A stretch of 64,000 nucleotides of DNA from Brevipalpus yothersi. Lineage: Eukaryota > Arthropoda > Arachnida > Trombidiformes > Tenuipalpidae. The stretch lies in assembly GCA_003956705.1 (NCBI GenBank), contig QZCP01000013.1:124001-188000 (forward strand), in the 5' to 3' direction. Under the pieces are notes generated by a model that saw only the letters and a program-made list of their open reading frames with translations, was not told where the DNA came from and ran no database searches. Below are positions 13,938 through 24,836 of this stretch, piece by piece; the first letter of the stretch is position 1; the number at the start of each line of letters is the position of its first letter. Position numbers and translations under genes: made by a program.

Positions 13938-14991
13938 CCATCGTCCTTATTAACGGTCATAGGTGGAGAGGAAACAGAAGTCTGATATGAGTTCCCAGGT
14001 GAGAGAGAGAAAGGAAAAGAACAATGAGACAATATTTCATCATAATATACACAATCATGCATATGGACCTCACTCATTACATGGATCACGTCAAGCTGAT
14101 CGAAACTTGCCATGTATCTACACACAAACATCATTTGCCGATGGAAAAGAAGGAAACAAAATGAGTGACTTTGTTAAAGAGACAGAGGAATCATACATCG
14201 TATTTGTTCCACTTTTTTGCCGGCTGTATCATACACTTTTGAGACAGTTTCCATTGAAATTGACTCGAGAAGCTTTTCAATCTATCAAAATGAGTTGACC
14301 TAATAATCGTTCATGAGTGTGTGTGTGTGTTTGTAATCCTAGTAGCTAGTATGATTCTCTATCTCTCTTTTTCTCTTCCAAAAGTGAGATCTCATTTAAC
14401 ATTCCTTGCTTAGCTCACTATCAAGGTGATGGGCCTCTGGATCATTCTTCTTCCTCTCTCTCTCTCTAAGCAACTTAAAGGATAATCTTTCGACTTTATC
14501 GTTCCCAAATCGAAAGATTGACGACTTCATTATTCCAATTGCATCATACGCACAGAACTTTGCATACCTAAACAATTTGATCACCTACACTGAATGGGTA
14601 TCATCATCAATGGTGGACAATAAAAGTGGTAGTAGTAGTAGTAGTCACTAGTCATTTAGCATTCAGGTTAAAACCTTACAGAAAGTATGAAAATTAGCTC
14701 CCATACATACACTGAGAATCGTTTTTTTCTCTATTCGAATTGTTAGAGCAAATTAAGTTGAGAGAGAGAGAAAGAAGGGAAAATATCCATAATGATGAAT
14801 GGAGAATATTATTTTCATTATCATTATATCATTATTACTATTAGATTAGAAATACTCACTCTTCCGACGATACCTGGCTGAGGTTCAGTTAATCTGACAC
14901 AAGTTTGGACTCCATTACTCCCATGGCCGGAAGGCTTAGCAATCTGACCAGTTTGAAGCATCGGCATGCGAGCATTGGCATCTGAGTCCAT
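258..14991 (-). CDS. Eaat: Excitatory amino-acid transporter (SLC1 family), 3' end outside the window
   Basis: Nine coding exons on the minus strand: 14991-14860, 13694-13467, 8168-8030, 7476-7327, 4108-3968, 3178-3074, 2917-2762, 587-484 and 356-258. Every junction is GT-AG and the phases agree throughout, giving 418 uninterrupted codons. SLC1 carriers take up glutamate/aspartate with sodium at the plasma membrane of glia or neurons. Seen in the sequence: TM1 about residues 52-74, TM2 92-115, TM3 129-151, an extracellular loop with N-glycosylation sequons at Asn211 and Asn225, TM4 near 243-257, TM5 272-298, TM6 314-340, a hairpin-1 motif TASSAATLPVT at 362-372, and the substrate/sodium-site motif NMDGTALYEA at 398-407. 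The family is usually 480-570 aa, so about 60-130 residues (hairpin 2, TM8 and tail) lie left of position 1. The start at 14991 has A at -3 and G at +4; an in-frame ATG at 15039 would add 16 residues. Substrate choice (glutamate versus neutral amino acids) is inferred from similarity. Confidence 0.95.
484..587 (-). CDS. Eaat: Transporter coding exon 8 (re-entrant hairpin 1)
   Basis: 104 bp, phase 1 in and phase 0 out, residues 352-385. Codes for MLQAWVTALGTASSAATLPV and then TFKCLEENLGIDKR. The serine-containing tip (ASSA, 363-366) corresponds to the hairpin-1 tip that closes the substrate site in the family. Not covered by an ATG-led open frame; defined by acceptor CTTAG and donor GTGAGT. 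Confidence 0.92.
588..2761 (-). other. Intron 7 of the transporter gene (2.2 kb)
   Basis: Carries only short purine or pyrimidine runs, a small (CA)n near 1274-1290 and a purine-rich block at 2225-2470. The open frames here read those runs as Arg-Glu or Ser-Leu. No exon or RNA gene recognised. Confidence 0.7.
2762..2917 (-). CDS. Eaat: Transporter coding exon 7 (TM6)
   Basis: 156 bp, phase 1 in and out, residues 300-350. It starts KITEIDDIWSTAQQL after acceptor GGATAG, passes through LYMITVIIGLIIHA (TM6) and ends RKNPLTFFK at donor GTGAGT. Confidence 0.93.
2918..3073 (-). other. Intron 6 of the transporter gene, in-frame and stop-free
   Basis: 156 bp = 52 codons. The reading frame of exons 6 and 7 stays open right across it. 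Retention would insert 52 residues, including a histidine-rich run HDHHDHHRHH that comes from an ATG/GAT trinucleotide tract at 2940-2968, into the TM5-TM6 loop. Confidence 0.8.
3074..3178 (-). CDS. Eaat: Transporter coding exon 6 (TM5)
   Basis: 105 bp, phase 1 in and out, residues 265-298. Codes for EVMVRFFVILNDIVMRIV followed by MWYSPIGIMSLII, a hallmark of the family. The acceptor is CTGCAG; the donor is GTACGC, a weaker match than the other donors of this gene. The following 156-bp intron is stop-free in this frame (see findings). Confidence 0.92.
3179..3967 (-). other. Intron 5 of the transporter gene
   Basis: 789 bp with a (TC)n array at 3305-3337. A 94-codon open frame at 3638-3922 on the plus strand has no recognisable motif and is most likely chance. 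Confidence 0.7.
3305..3337. repeat. (TC)n microsatellite
   Basis: 33 bp, transporter intron 5. Confidence 0.95.
3968..4108 (-). CDS. Eaat: Transporter coding exon 5 (loop second half and TM4)
   Basis: 141 bp, phase 1 in and out. No ATG-led open reading frame covers it; it was found by matching acceptor TTTTAG, donor GTAAGA and reading phase. Codes for TSTFCPVNGTSMPKIRVVEM and then EGSNILGLIVFCIAFGI, the highly conserved start of TM4, followed by a QLGREG turn. The NGT sequon is at Asn225. Confidence 0.92.
4743..4814. repeat. (TC)n microsatellite
   Basis: 72 bp perfect array, transporter intron 4. Confidence 0.97.
5208..5248. repeat. (GA)n microsatellite
   Basis: 41 bp, same intron, opposite strand sense to the array at 4743. 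Confidence 0.95.
5537..5605. repeat. (AG)n microsatellite
   Basis: 69 bp perfect array, transporter intron 4. Confidence 0.97.
6236..6658. repeat. (CT)n array interrupted by an assembly gap
   Basis: 44 bp visible on the left and 57 bp on the right of the gap, all perfect CT. Confidence 0.93.
6280..6601. other. Assembly gap, 322 N
   Basis: Flanked on both sides by uninterrupted CT repeats, so the missing sequence is probably more of the same array. Lies in transporter intron 4. Confidence 0.95.
7017..7075. repeat. (GA)n microsatellite with a GGG interruption
   Basis: 59 bp with one GGG break near its left end. Confidence 0.95.
7327..7476 (-). CDS. Eaat: Transporter coding exon 4 (extracellular loop, first half)
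   Basis: 150 bp, phase 1 in and phase 1 out. Codes for the family signature DAMLDLVRNMFPENLMEACF and ends VNQTLTA, carrying the Asn211 glycosylation sequon. Acceptor CACCCAG and donor GTAAGT are both good. Confidence 0.92.
7477..8029 (-). other. Intron 3 of the transporter gene
   Basis: 553 bp with a (GA)n array at 7651-7695; otherwise featureless. Confidence 0.7.
7651..7695. repeat. (GA)n microsatellite
   Basis: 45 bp, preceded by a short GAAA run; transporter intron 3. Confidence 0.95.
8030..8168 (-). CDS. Eaat: Transporter coding exon 3 (TM3)
   Basis: 139 bp, residues 121-166 plus the first base of Gly167. It begins SSGKMGSRAMIYY after acceptor CCATAG and ends at donor GTTCGT, which is weaker than its neighbours. 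It supplies the amphipathic lead-in and TM3, ending with the typical LIHPG turn. Confidence 0.9.
10455..10508. repeat. (AG)n microsatellite
   Basis: 54 bp, transporter intron 2. Confidence 0.95.
11542..11569. repeat. (GT)n microsatellite
   Basis: 28 bp; one of only three clear GT arrays noted in the window. Confidence 0.93.
12443..12500. repeat. (AG)n microsatellite
   Basis: 58 bp, transporter intron 2. Confidence 0.95.
12843..12868. repeat. (TG)n microsatellite
   Basis: 26 bp, 340 bp from the preceding AG array. Confidence 0.9.
13467..13694 (-). CDS. Eaat: Transporter coding exon 2 (TM1-TM2)
   Basis: 228 bp, phase 0 at both ends, residues 45-120. Acceptor CTATAG and donor GTAAGT flank it. 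Codes for ENLLLMLTIASVVGGI (TM1) and the conserved MLKMLILPLIVSSLI stretch of TM2, ending LAQLDAK. Confidence 0.93.
13695..14859 (-). other. Intron 1 of the transporter gene
   Basis: 1165 bp with a (CT)n array at 13894-13933 and a small (GTA)n at about 14626-14644. No conserved element recognised. Confidence 0.65.
13894..13933. repeat. (TC)n microsatellite
   Basis: 40 bp, transporter intron 1, 200 bp upstream of exon 2 in the gene's direction. Confidence 0.95.
14860..14991 (-). CDS. Eaat: Transporter coding exon 1 (cytoplasmic N-terminus)
   Basis: Codes for residues 1-44, beginning MDSDANARMPML and ending at Arg44 just before donor GTGAGT (14854-14859 on the plus strand). Hydrophilic, as expected for the cytoplasmic N-terminus. 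132 bp, phase 0 at the end. Any 5' untranslated exons upstream were not identified. Confidence 0.85.
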
Positions 14992-17900
14992 TTTTTCGTC
15001 ACAAACAAAAAAATATTTATTACGATTATTTAACACCACCGAAAAAAAGAATCACTGAGAATCCAAGTAGCACTCAGATTTACAGGAGAACGAACAGAAA
15101 ATTATTTCTCCAAAATCAAATGAACAAGAATATGGAAGGCGTTTGGTAGAATCGAAGAGATGTTGAAAATATGATGCTGAGAGTTTCACAAACACATACA
15201 CAGTTGAAATGTGCGATCGAGCTAAAGTTTTGCAAATGCACACACAGACACACAAACAACACGCTCACACACTACACTTGAATTTATATCAAAGATATAC
15301 GTATTGGATAATTTTTTTTCTCAAGATGAAAGGAAAAAAACAGATATGTTAAATTTTCTTTACTATTCAATTCCTTGAGAGTGGACTGCTCATAAAAGGA
15401 ACAAAAAACAGCAATATTCTTTCACTCTCTTTCTCTTTCTTACTTATTATGCTTTTCGGGAAAAAGCAGTATTCTTTGCTCAGAGGGCGATGAGTGAGTT
15501 GGGAATAACGTTTAGAAGAGAGAGAGAGAGAGAGAGAGAAAGTTGAGCATTCTGAGTATATTGAGAGCTAGGTATGAGTAAGATATTGGCGGGAAAATGA
15601 AAAGTCTGCTGCCATCTTTTGTGTTGACGATTCATTGGCAATTCGATAAATGGAAATATCATTATTTTATCATCAGATGATTCTGATGAATGCTAAAGGA
15701 TAAATTTTGGAATGCTTTCTGGGTGATTAGTGATACCTTTTCTCGTAAGATGTCCCAGTTATACATAAAATTTTCGATGTGGGATGCTGAGGAATGATCG
15801 GCCAGAGGGAGAAAGAGCGAATGGATGCTGAGAAGAGAAATTTGAACGCTAAATAGTGAACATTTGATACTCGCAAGAAGGAAAGGTATCGAATGTTGAA
15901 AGAATTTTAGCGGAGGTGAATTTGGTGAAACTTGTCATCATCTATTATAACTTGATAAGATGTAAGAGATAATAAGAGAAAAGGGAATAGAGTAGTCTTG
16001 AGTAAAATGATATATCAATAAATTGAGAAGATCAACAAGAAGAACTTTTGATTATTGTCCAAGTAATTGATTGGATTATTAGGATAACATTTACAGGAGG
16101 CCCATCAAAACCTTGTGTTGAACGAACAATGTACGAAGAGTTTCGAATCATATCATTTTATGGGCTCTAGAATGGTCTCTTATTTATAGATTATGTGCTT
16201 CTGGCAATCAATTTATTCAATTATATGAGCCCGTCATGGTTGAGAGCAGCAAAAATTGGGTGTCAAGGATTCAGAATCCATCGATGATTAGTGATCCAAG
16301 ACACCACAGAAGTGAGAAGTGAGAAAGAAATTCTCTCTCCATTTCACATCTATGGACATTCATTTGTGAAAGAGCAAGAACAGTTGAATAGCATCATTGG
16401 TGTTCATGGGCATGGTGCTCGGTGCTATATATAAGTATACCATCATGAGCCGTCGCTAAAGAAAATTCCGTGACACCGAAGCAAGAAAGCTTTATGTGTG
16501 TTTTGCAGATAAGAATGAGTTGGTATAACCTTTCGATCGGCCCAGGCATTGTGTTGTGGAATACAGACAGGAAGAGGAAACTGGATAAGAGAAAGGTGTT
16601 TATGAAGAGAAGAGGCTGGTAGAGGGAAAGAGAGAGAGAGAGAGAGAGAGAGCGTTTATGAGACGCGATTCTTCCTCTTCTCATCGACTACTACTGATAT
16701 CGGATGGATACACTCATTCATATTGATGAGCATAAGCAGTCGGTCTCTCAGTAAAAGCCAGAATGCTGAGCTATAAGCTGTAATGATGAAGGCGGAATGG
16801 AGAGAGAGAGAGAGAAAATCCCAAGTTTTTTTCAGTCCATTGATTCAACCGATATGCAGTAGAAAATGGCAATTTTTTGCCTATCTAACAAGATGCTTGA
16901 CTGTTGCTTCAACTGTTGACTATGTACACACATCATCTTGACTTGTGGAAAGAAAGGCAAGCATATTTTTTGGATAACCCAAGTGATTCCTGATGAGAAA
17001 GAGACCACAAGAGAGAGAGGAGAACTTTGATCTACTTTTTTGATTCACATAAACATGATGGAAAGCATGAAAAATATTCCATATTTCTCATAATCTATTT
17101 TTTTATAATCGCTTCTTTTGGTGGATACAGTTTTTCCACTTATAGCTTTTTCCCTTACTCTTTATCATTAAGCTGATTTGAATATTAAATCATGATATTC
17201 TGCTTGTTTCAATATTTAATCATCTTTTTAGAAAAGGAAAGAGAGGGAACAGGGAGAAGCAAAATGACTCTTAGCATCAACTATGATTCACAATTCCTAG
17301 AGTGATATTTTAGAGAGACATTATAGCCCTATTATGGTTCGATTTCTTATCAATTTATGAGTCTTAAATAAATGGTGATTTTTGATTGTGGTTGCCCGAA
17401 AATCTTGAGTGAACTACAAGTGTCTCTCTTGATTTTGGAGACTATACTTGGGTACCATCTTAAAGTAACTTTTCAATCTCTGATTGCTTGAATTTTTGTG
17501 ATGAATTGGGTGAAATAAGAGTCAGTAAATATCGGCAAAATACTTGAAATTCCTCTCATGTGAACAGAAGTAAGATTACAAGTGATGAAGAAATAGTTAT
17601 GCAAATGAGAATATTGCCAAGATTGGTACTAGTTTGCTTTCTCAGCTGCTAAAGTATGCATATCTACCAGAATTTCATTAGTATCACTTTGAATTCACAT
17701 GAAAGACCCATCATTTAGTGGATAGTTACTTGGTCACTTGCTCATCAGTCATAAGTATCTGGCAGCATCTCTCTTCTTTCATGGCAGGATATTCAATCAG
17801 TATTCTTGAGAATATGAGATGATAGTATGTGAGCCAATGGTTTCCCTGGAGACTTGCATGATGATCAGTCCATATGATTTTCTCTGAATGATGTGGAATA

Positions 17901-20900
17901 TCCGGAAGAAGAGAGAGGAAAGAGAGAAAAGGAGAGAGAGAGAGAAAATGGTAGATAGAAGTCACCCAAGTTTAACTTCATTGCGATGAATTGTGATGAA
18001 ATTACCCGGACAAAAATGCCATCACCTTGTTCCACTTCTTTTCTTGATAACAAGTGGCTATTCATACTTTCCCCTCTCCCACTCTGGATGGTCCATCATC
18101 ATCACAACTTATCACTCTTCAAATGCTGGATGCTGGTCGACAATCGTGTGTTAAACGATGAGGCAATGTGAGAATGCTATCGAGGAATATGATTGAGAAC
18201 TCTTATTTGCGATGGACTGGGAATCCAAATGTTCTTATAAGAGAGAGAATTCGCGGTGAGATAGCCGTTGATAAGGAAGAATGGGCGTATTTGTCAATTA
18301 TATCGTTTGGAAGTTTATAGGCTTTTGAGATCCTTTGTGTATGTGCCATTTCTAACCATGAGTCGAAATCTCATGTGCTCTCTCCATCCTTCTTTCTCTT
18401 CTGTGCTCAAAATTCTCAATAAGCATATCATTTTGTCTCTGGAATACATCTCATCAACAGGTTGTTAGAGAATGTGAAAATGATTTCAAATAGTGAAGAT
18501 TGTAGAGATCAGATGAGATCGGTGAGAATGTTGAGAAATCGAAGACACTGATGCATTATGAGCTACTCATTAGTTATAGTAAGAGACACAGAAAGAGAGA
18601 GAGGAATCCTCAAACTGGGCATACTCTTAAAGATCGAGAGATCGAGAGAGTAAGAATGAAAGAGAGAGAGAGAAAAAGTAAGAGAGTTCAAAATCAACTG
18701 GAGACTAACATGATATTCCTCTAATGCCCATTCACTTTTACTAATTGATCTCAAGTAATAGATAGTTAAATTCTCCTTCTTTTATCTTCTATTTGCTTCC
18801 AAAAGAGCGAATTGAACCTCTATCCTCCATAACAAAAGTTAAAAAAGAAGGAAAGGAAAAATATTGATGCAAAAAGTGTGTTCATCACAATTAAAATCAT
18901 CTACTGAGGGGTAAGTTACTGCTTAATTACTTGTTTTTATCATCCTAAAATTCCTTCACCAGTTTTTCACTTGTTCAAGTTATCATTGCCAGGCGACATG
19001 CTGTCAATTCTTTTTCTTCTCCAACTTATACTCAAGTCACTAGATGACGAGAGAGAAAGCAAATTCTTCACTTAGATTCTTGTACTTTTCAAAAACAAGC
19101 TTGATGCTGCTGCATCCGATCAACTACCGTAATCAATCTTCGGCTATCCTTTGGTTTCTTTGATCATCCTTTCCATCTGGATCTCTCTCTCTCTATCTCA
19201 TGATTTAAGAACTAGTGCGTGAGACGTGTAGTAAAATCTTCTATCTGAACTTTTGCACAACCTCGTGTTTGATCATTTTTTCTACTTGATACTCTCTCTT
19301 TCTCTGAACTGAGTGGCCTGAGATCAATGCAGCTAGTTGAATTTTCTCTTCAATGAGTGAAAAAAAGTTGGAAAGACATTCTCTTTCTCACTCTTCTTTG
19401 TCATATAAGTTCAGAACTTCAGAGTACTGATGGGTGAAAAAGTGAATGGGATGATGTGAACGTTATTCCATTCTTAAGTATCTCCTGGCGAATTAACAGC
19501 CAGATAGTGAAATACATGGAATGTCACAAAGAAGATCTTTACTTGGATGACTTGCAGCCAATTTAGAGGATAAGGCACCATCCATTCATAATTTCACATC
19601 CGATTGAGCATCGAGCCTCCATCATCCTCGTTACCATCATCATCTTTCTTTCTCTCCTATTCTGGCTCTCAGAATATAAGGATAATTTCCCCTTCCGGCT
19701 CCCTTTCATCATCTCTTTTCAATCGCTCTAATATACTGTATAGCCTTTATCATCAAATAGCTCACTTGCCAGGGTATTCAATCTTTCAACAAGTGACTTA
19801 TGCCCCTTCATTTTTACCCTCAAAAAACCTGGAGTTTTTCCATATCGATACTCCTTTTTAGTAAAAGTTCAGCAAGCAATATCTTCAAGTCAGAATATCT
19901 CTACTGTGTGTGATATAGGTGGTTATGTTCACTGGAAGATAACAGTAAAAGGAGAGAGCTGAAATAGATTGGTTGAACCACCCACGAGTAATACTGAAAA
20001 TTTATAAGAGGACGTTTTTTACTATCAATCATACATTCAGAATATCTAGGAGAATTTGGCTTCTCGAGTTGAAAATCAGTCGGAGCAAGTTCAGCGTAAT
20101 AATTTACTCCCAATTTGAGGATAGCTTTGAGTTTACGTTTGAATTTGTCTAATTTATGGGTCAAGTATCTTAGTTTGAAAGTTTCTCATCATACATCTTC
20201 TCCGATTTCAAAAGCATTATTGAAGCGTTTCTTAGATATGATGAAGAAATAATCTCTTTATCTTGTAGCAAACAATAACTACTATGCATCTCAAGAAATG
20301 AAGATGACAGAAACTAAGCTTCGCTCAGAAAGTATAATTCTTCGATCAAAATCTAACTTTAAGAGAAATATTCTGTATCCTCTTCTCTCTGAGAGTTACA
20401 AATTGATTTTTAGCAGGAAGGGTTCAATGGTATCGTGTACATTGGTTATGATCCCTCTCATACCATTTTGCTGATCTATAGTTGGTGTCTATGAGGGAAG
20501 AGAGTTTAGTTGAATATCAACAGGTATTCTGTTTCACTCTCAACGAGTTAAGAGAGATGGTGTTTGATGCAAAAATTTCATTAACGATAGTCTGTGGAAT
20601 ACCAATCAATTCTCAATAGAAGAGAATTCGAAACGAGTTGATTCCTGCTGGAAATGCTCTTTCCAAGTTTCCAAAATCTTAACTGTTGTTGTCTTTTGAA
20701 TTCTTCGCGAAATTTTTAAAAAACTTTTTCCTTATTTCGTGAATTTTTTCGAATTAATCCATGAAACGAATTCTTTAACAAAATCAATACAAAATGTTAA
20801 CCACGATATAATCGTGCTGAAATCGTAGGTCAATGATTCCTTCTCTCTCTCACTTTTTCTTTCAGCAGCCTTATAGAAGATGAGACAGTGTTAATAACAT

Positions 20901-22586
20901 GATATTCCTGATATAGACTTCTGATTCATTGTTCCTGATTCTGGGAAAAAAGAGCGAGAGTGTATGCGTCAAGTGGTGGAGGAGAGCATGATTCCTCAGA
21001 CTGGAGTCTTGCATACTTCAGAACTTCATTCAGAGTATGTTTTATAGCAAAATGAGACGGTTGTGCTAGTAAAAGGCAATAAAAAAAAGTTTTCCATGTG
21101 CAAAGTGTATTCATCATGAGCTATCCCTTGTTTCAAAGTGCTTACAGATGAAAGCAAATCACTAATTTTCTTTTGATCTAGTTTAAATGATAGGGAAAAT
21201 AATCCATTTTATATCCTACCATTTCTTCTCTCTCGCTTTTTTTCTTTCTCTTCACTTTCACTTCCATTGGTGCAACAGATGACATGAAAGATTGATAGGT
21301 TTGTAAAAGAAAAAGGGTAAGTCACACTGGCTTGGTAAGTGAGGATGATGGGAGAAAGAGGAGAAAGAGGAGAAAGAGAGGAAGAGATGGAGATGAAGGA
21401 AGAGAAAATATTCCCATCAAGAGGATCCAGTGGAGCATTTAAATCCGAATAAATTGATATGGAATTGCTCAAAGAGATCAAGAATAATCTGTTAAGCTTT
21501 GATTGTCCAAACGCAATTCTTGTGGTTGCTCATAATCAAGAACTGTGTGTGGACATCAATACTTGACACTTGTCCGATCATCACCCTAATCATGAACCAA
21601 TGCCGATATCAACCCTACCTTCTGAAATCCAGAGGATTGAAAAATTGTGCTGAAGAGATTGAATAGCAGAGAATGCAAGATAGGAGAATCCAGAAGAGAA
21701 TTTAGGAATTCAGTGGAATCATCACCAGCTGTACGAGATCTCTTTTCATGGAAAGATTGATCATACAGTTCATGAAGATTAAGTTCACAAATTATCCTCA
21801 GATAAAGTGAATCAAGCGGGAAAAAACGAAAGTCAAGCAACAGGAGAGCGAAATGCACATGCAACATGCATGCTTCTTGAATTGAATGTGCGATAAAATT
21901 GGTGGCGAATGATTAAGGTGTGTGTGAATATAATTGGGTGACATAGCTAACCATCATGATTTCTTCCAGTTGAGAATCGTGTTCAAGAATGGGATAAGCT
22001 ACTTAGCGAAACAAAACTCTATCACTTGGCTAAAAGAAAGAGCAGAGAGAGAGAGAGAGAGAGAGAGCTGAGAATGAGCTTAGAAAAATGATGAGGTCCT
22101 GCTGAGATCTTATTCTTCTTTTCATTATTCTTTTCCTCTCTCTCTCACACACACACTTACACCATAGAGTCAAATAAGGAGACAGTTAATGGAAGAATGA
22201 ACGAAAAAAGTGAATAAAAGGAAGTGATATGGTGTGAATAAGCATGAAAATGATCCAAGATTGGGAAATTGATGCCATCATCTGATCTATCTCTCTTGCA
22301 GCTAATTGATTTGATTGTGACTGGGACAAGATGGAGAGACTTTTGTTCAAGAGGTTGACTGCTATTTCAACAATGAACATTTTGTGCCATCATCATCTTC
22401 CGTCTTGAGGATGAAGTCTTGAGAGCTTCCTAGAGAACTTCTCTCAGGAAGAAAAGAAGAGAGGTCACTTTTTGACACATGCACACATATACATACTCAC
22501 ACTGATGATGACCACTTAATAAGGTGTGAGAATAAAACAGAATCCATTGAGAATGATTTCTCGTCCAGTATTCTAGGATGATGGGG

Positions 22587-22589
<3 letters not shown>
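14992..22589. other. Intergenic region between divergent Eaat and Tbh (left part)
   Basis: About 7.6 kb upstream of the transporter start; it should contain that gene's promoter and any untranslated first exons. Only short GA arrays (15517-15539, 16629-16652, 22044-22067) and scattered 60-95-codon open frames are visible. The least repetitive frames are at 19901-20164 and 21586-21867 on the minus strand, and neither shows a known motif. 17-21 kb is poorer in microsatellites than the rest of the window. Confidence 0.6.
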
Positions 22590-22629
<40 letters not shown>

Positions 22630-23459
22630 NNNNNNNNNNNNNNNNNNNNNNNNNNNNNNNNNNNNNNNNNNNNNNNNNNNNNNNNNNNNNNNNNNNNNNN
22701 NNNNNNNNNNNNNNNNNNNNNNNNNNNNNNNNNNNNNNNNNNNNNNNNNNNNNNNNNNNNNNNNNNNNNNNNNNNNNNNNNNNNNNNNNNNNNNNNNNNN
22801 NNNNNNNNNNNNNNNNNNNNNNNNNNNNNNNNNNNNNNNNNNNNNNNNNNNNNNNNNNNNNNNNNNNNNNNNNNNNNNNNNNNNNNNNNNNNNNNNNNNN
22901 NNNNNNNNNNNNNNNNNNNNNNNNNNNNNNNNNNNNNNNNNNNNNNNNNNNNNNNNNNNNNNNNNNNNNNNNNNNNNNNNNNNNNNNNNNNNNNNNNNNN
23001 NNNNNNNNNNNNNNNNNNNNNNNNNNNNNNNNNNNNNNNNNNNNNNNNNNNNNNNNNNNNNNNNNNNNNNNNNNNNNNNNNNNNNNNNNNNNNNNNNNNN
23101 NNNNNNNNNNNNNNNNNNNNNNNNNNNNNNNNNNNNNNNNNNNNNNNNNNNNNNNNNNNNNNNNNNNNNNNNNNNNNNNNNNNNNNNNNNNNNNNNNNNN
23201 NNNNNNNNNNNNNNNNNNNNNNNNNNNNNNNNNNNNNNNNNNNNNNNNNNNNNNNNNNNNNNNNNNNNNNNNNNNNNNNNNNNNNNNNNNNNNNNNNNNN
23301 NNNNNNNNNNNNNNNNNNNNNNNNNNNNNNNNNNNNNNNNNNNNNNNNNNNNNNNNNNNNNNNNNNNNNNNNNNNNNNNNNNNNNNNNNNNNNNNNNNNN
23401 NNNNNNNNNNNNNNNNNNNNNNNNNNNNNNNNNNNNNNNNNNNNNNNNNNNNNNNNNNN

Positions 23460-23513
<54 letters not shown>
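22590..23513. repeat. (TC)n array interrupted by an assembly gap
   Basis: 40 bp and 54 bp visible on the two sides of the 830-N gap; a shorter CT run continues at 23520-23534. Confidence 0.93.
22630..23459. other. Assembly gap, 830 N
   Basis: CT repeat on both sides. In the intergenic DNA about 1 kb upstream of Tbh. Confidence 0.95.
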
Positions 23514-23515
<2 letters not shown>

Positions 23516-24518
23516 TCTTTCTCTCTCTCTCTTTCTTCAACTCACACTCTTTTGATGATTTCCAATGCGTCGATGCTTTGTCCATCTGATCATTGCGCAT
23601 TCAAATCCATCAGAGAGCTACTTCCGGCTCCGTTTCCAGTCCAATCAGTCATCTAGACAGCTGATAGAAGCCAATAAGAAAGGGAACGGAGAGAGAAAAA
23701 GACTATTAAATGATGATGGTAGAGCTTTTCTCTCTCTTCTCATTTCATTTGATCGATTCATATAAGTTTTTCACACAGGACATTCATCCGAAAGTCTAGG
23801 GAAGAAGAATATGATAAAAATGAGAGGTGATGAGAGCGGAGAGAGGAACGATAAACCAACAGGCAGGGAAAGAGAGAGGAAGATGATGAAGGCTTCAGGA
23901 AAAGTATTCAGTAGAAAGCGGTGGAAAGTATTCCTTGAATGGAGCTTATCACTTAGCAAGATATATTTGCTTTTCTACCGCTATAATATCGCTGCCTTTT
24001 CCTTTTGTACTCACAGTTTTGATGGGCTCATGAACATTCACCAGAAGGTGTATAAAAGAGGAGGAGAGAGGAGACATTTCTTCCAGTCAATCCATTGTGA
24101 GTTGGCTCAAAATTTCATTAGAAGGGCACCTAAATTAAGGCCAATAAGTCCCACGAATAGCATTCTGAATAGCATTGGAATTTGTGGAATGTTGAATATC
24201 TTGGGGAAGATTCAATAATAAGGAGGCAGTAATCATAGCAGGTCGATGGTGATGGTGTCACAGGATGGAAGGAGGAGGAGGAAGAGACCCCGTTTTCACT
24301 TTATCTCTGATCCATTATGGATCCCCTTTTCTGAAATAGGGCCATAACATTCAGTCCCGTGAGGCACTTCTATTGACTCGGACTTACACTATAGTCAAGG
24401 TTAGGTATGATTTTTTGGGTATCGATGTCAAGCATACCCGAAGTGGTGATATTCGTCATCTGTGTTCTATTCTGAAGTTTCTTGTCAAAAAATAGTGACG
24501 CTATTGATTGCATTTGTG
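23514..24518 (+). other. Upstream region of Tbh
   Basis: 1 kb between the gapped CT array and the chosen Tbh start. It should hold the Tbh promoter and 5' untranslated sequence. A 135-codon plus frame at 23811-24218 resembles no known protein. No clear TATA box was found close to the start. Confidence 0.5.
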
Positions 24519-24836
24519 ATGGGGGTTTCAAATTTTTTATTGTTCATTTTACTTTGTCTAAATTTTGAGGAAATTTATGCTGAACCCCAATCAAAAATGA
24601 GTTTCAAGAGTGGACATCAAAATTTTTCCGTTTTTCAAACCGCTCTCGACATGTCAGATCGATTTCGTCTATTTTGGAGTGTAAATTATGATTTGAAAAG
24701 TGTTAATTTCGAAGTTAGACTCCGAACTAATCGAATCAATCAATGGTTTGCAATTGGACTTTCGGATTATGGCGAAATCTCAAATTCTGACTTTTGCATA
24801 ATCTGGTTTGACTATGACTCGAAAGTACATTTTCAG
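24519..24836 (+). CDS. Tbh: Tbh exon 1 (signal peptide, DOMON start)
   Basis: 106 codons ending DSKVHFQ at donor CAG|GTTTGT. It includes QWFAIGLSDYGEISNSDFC, the core of the DOMON domain. The frame remains open back to 24462 without an ATG, so an upstream coding exon cannot be fully excluded. Confidence 0.88.

Noticed and set aside
19901..20164. 87-codon minus frame with balanced amino-acid composition
   Set aside because: No motif, and no matching splice partners found. Kept only as an unexplained open frame.
21586..21867. 93-codon minus frame with a hydrophobic start and a donor-like GTAGGG near its end
   Set aside because: No recognisable signal cleavage, dibasic peptide pattern or domain; insufficient to call a secreted-peptide gene.
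22497..23600. 367- and 325-codon frames across the N gap
   Set aside because: Made almost wholly of N and flanking dinucleotide repeat.
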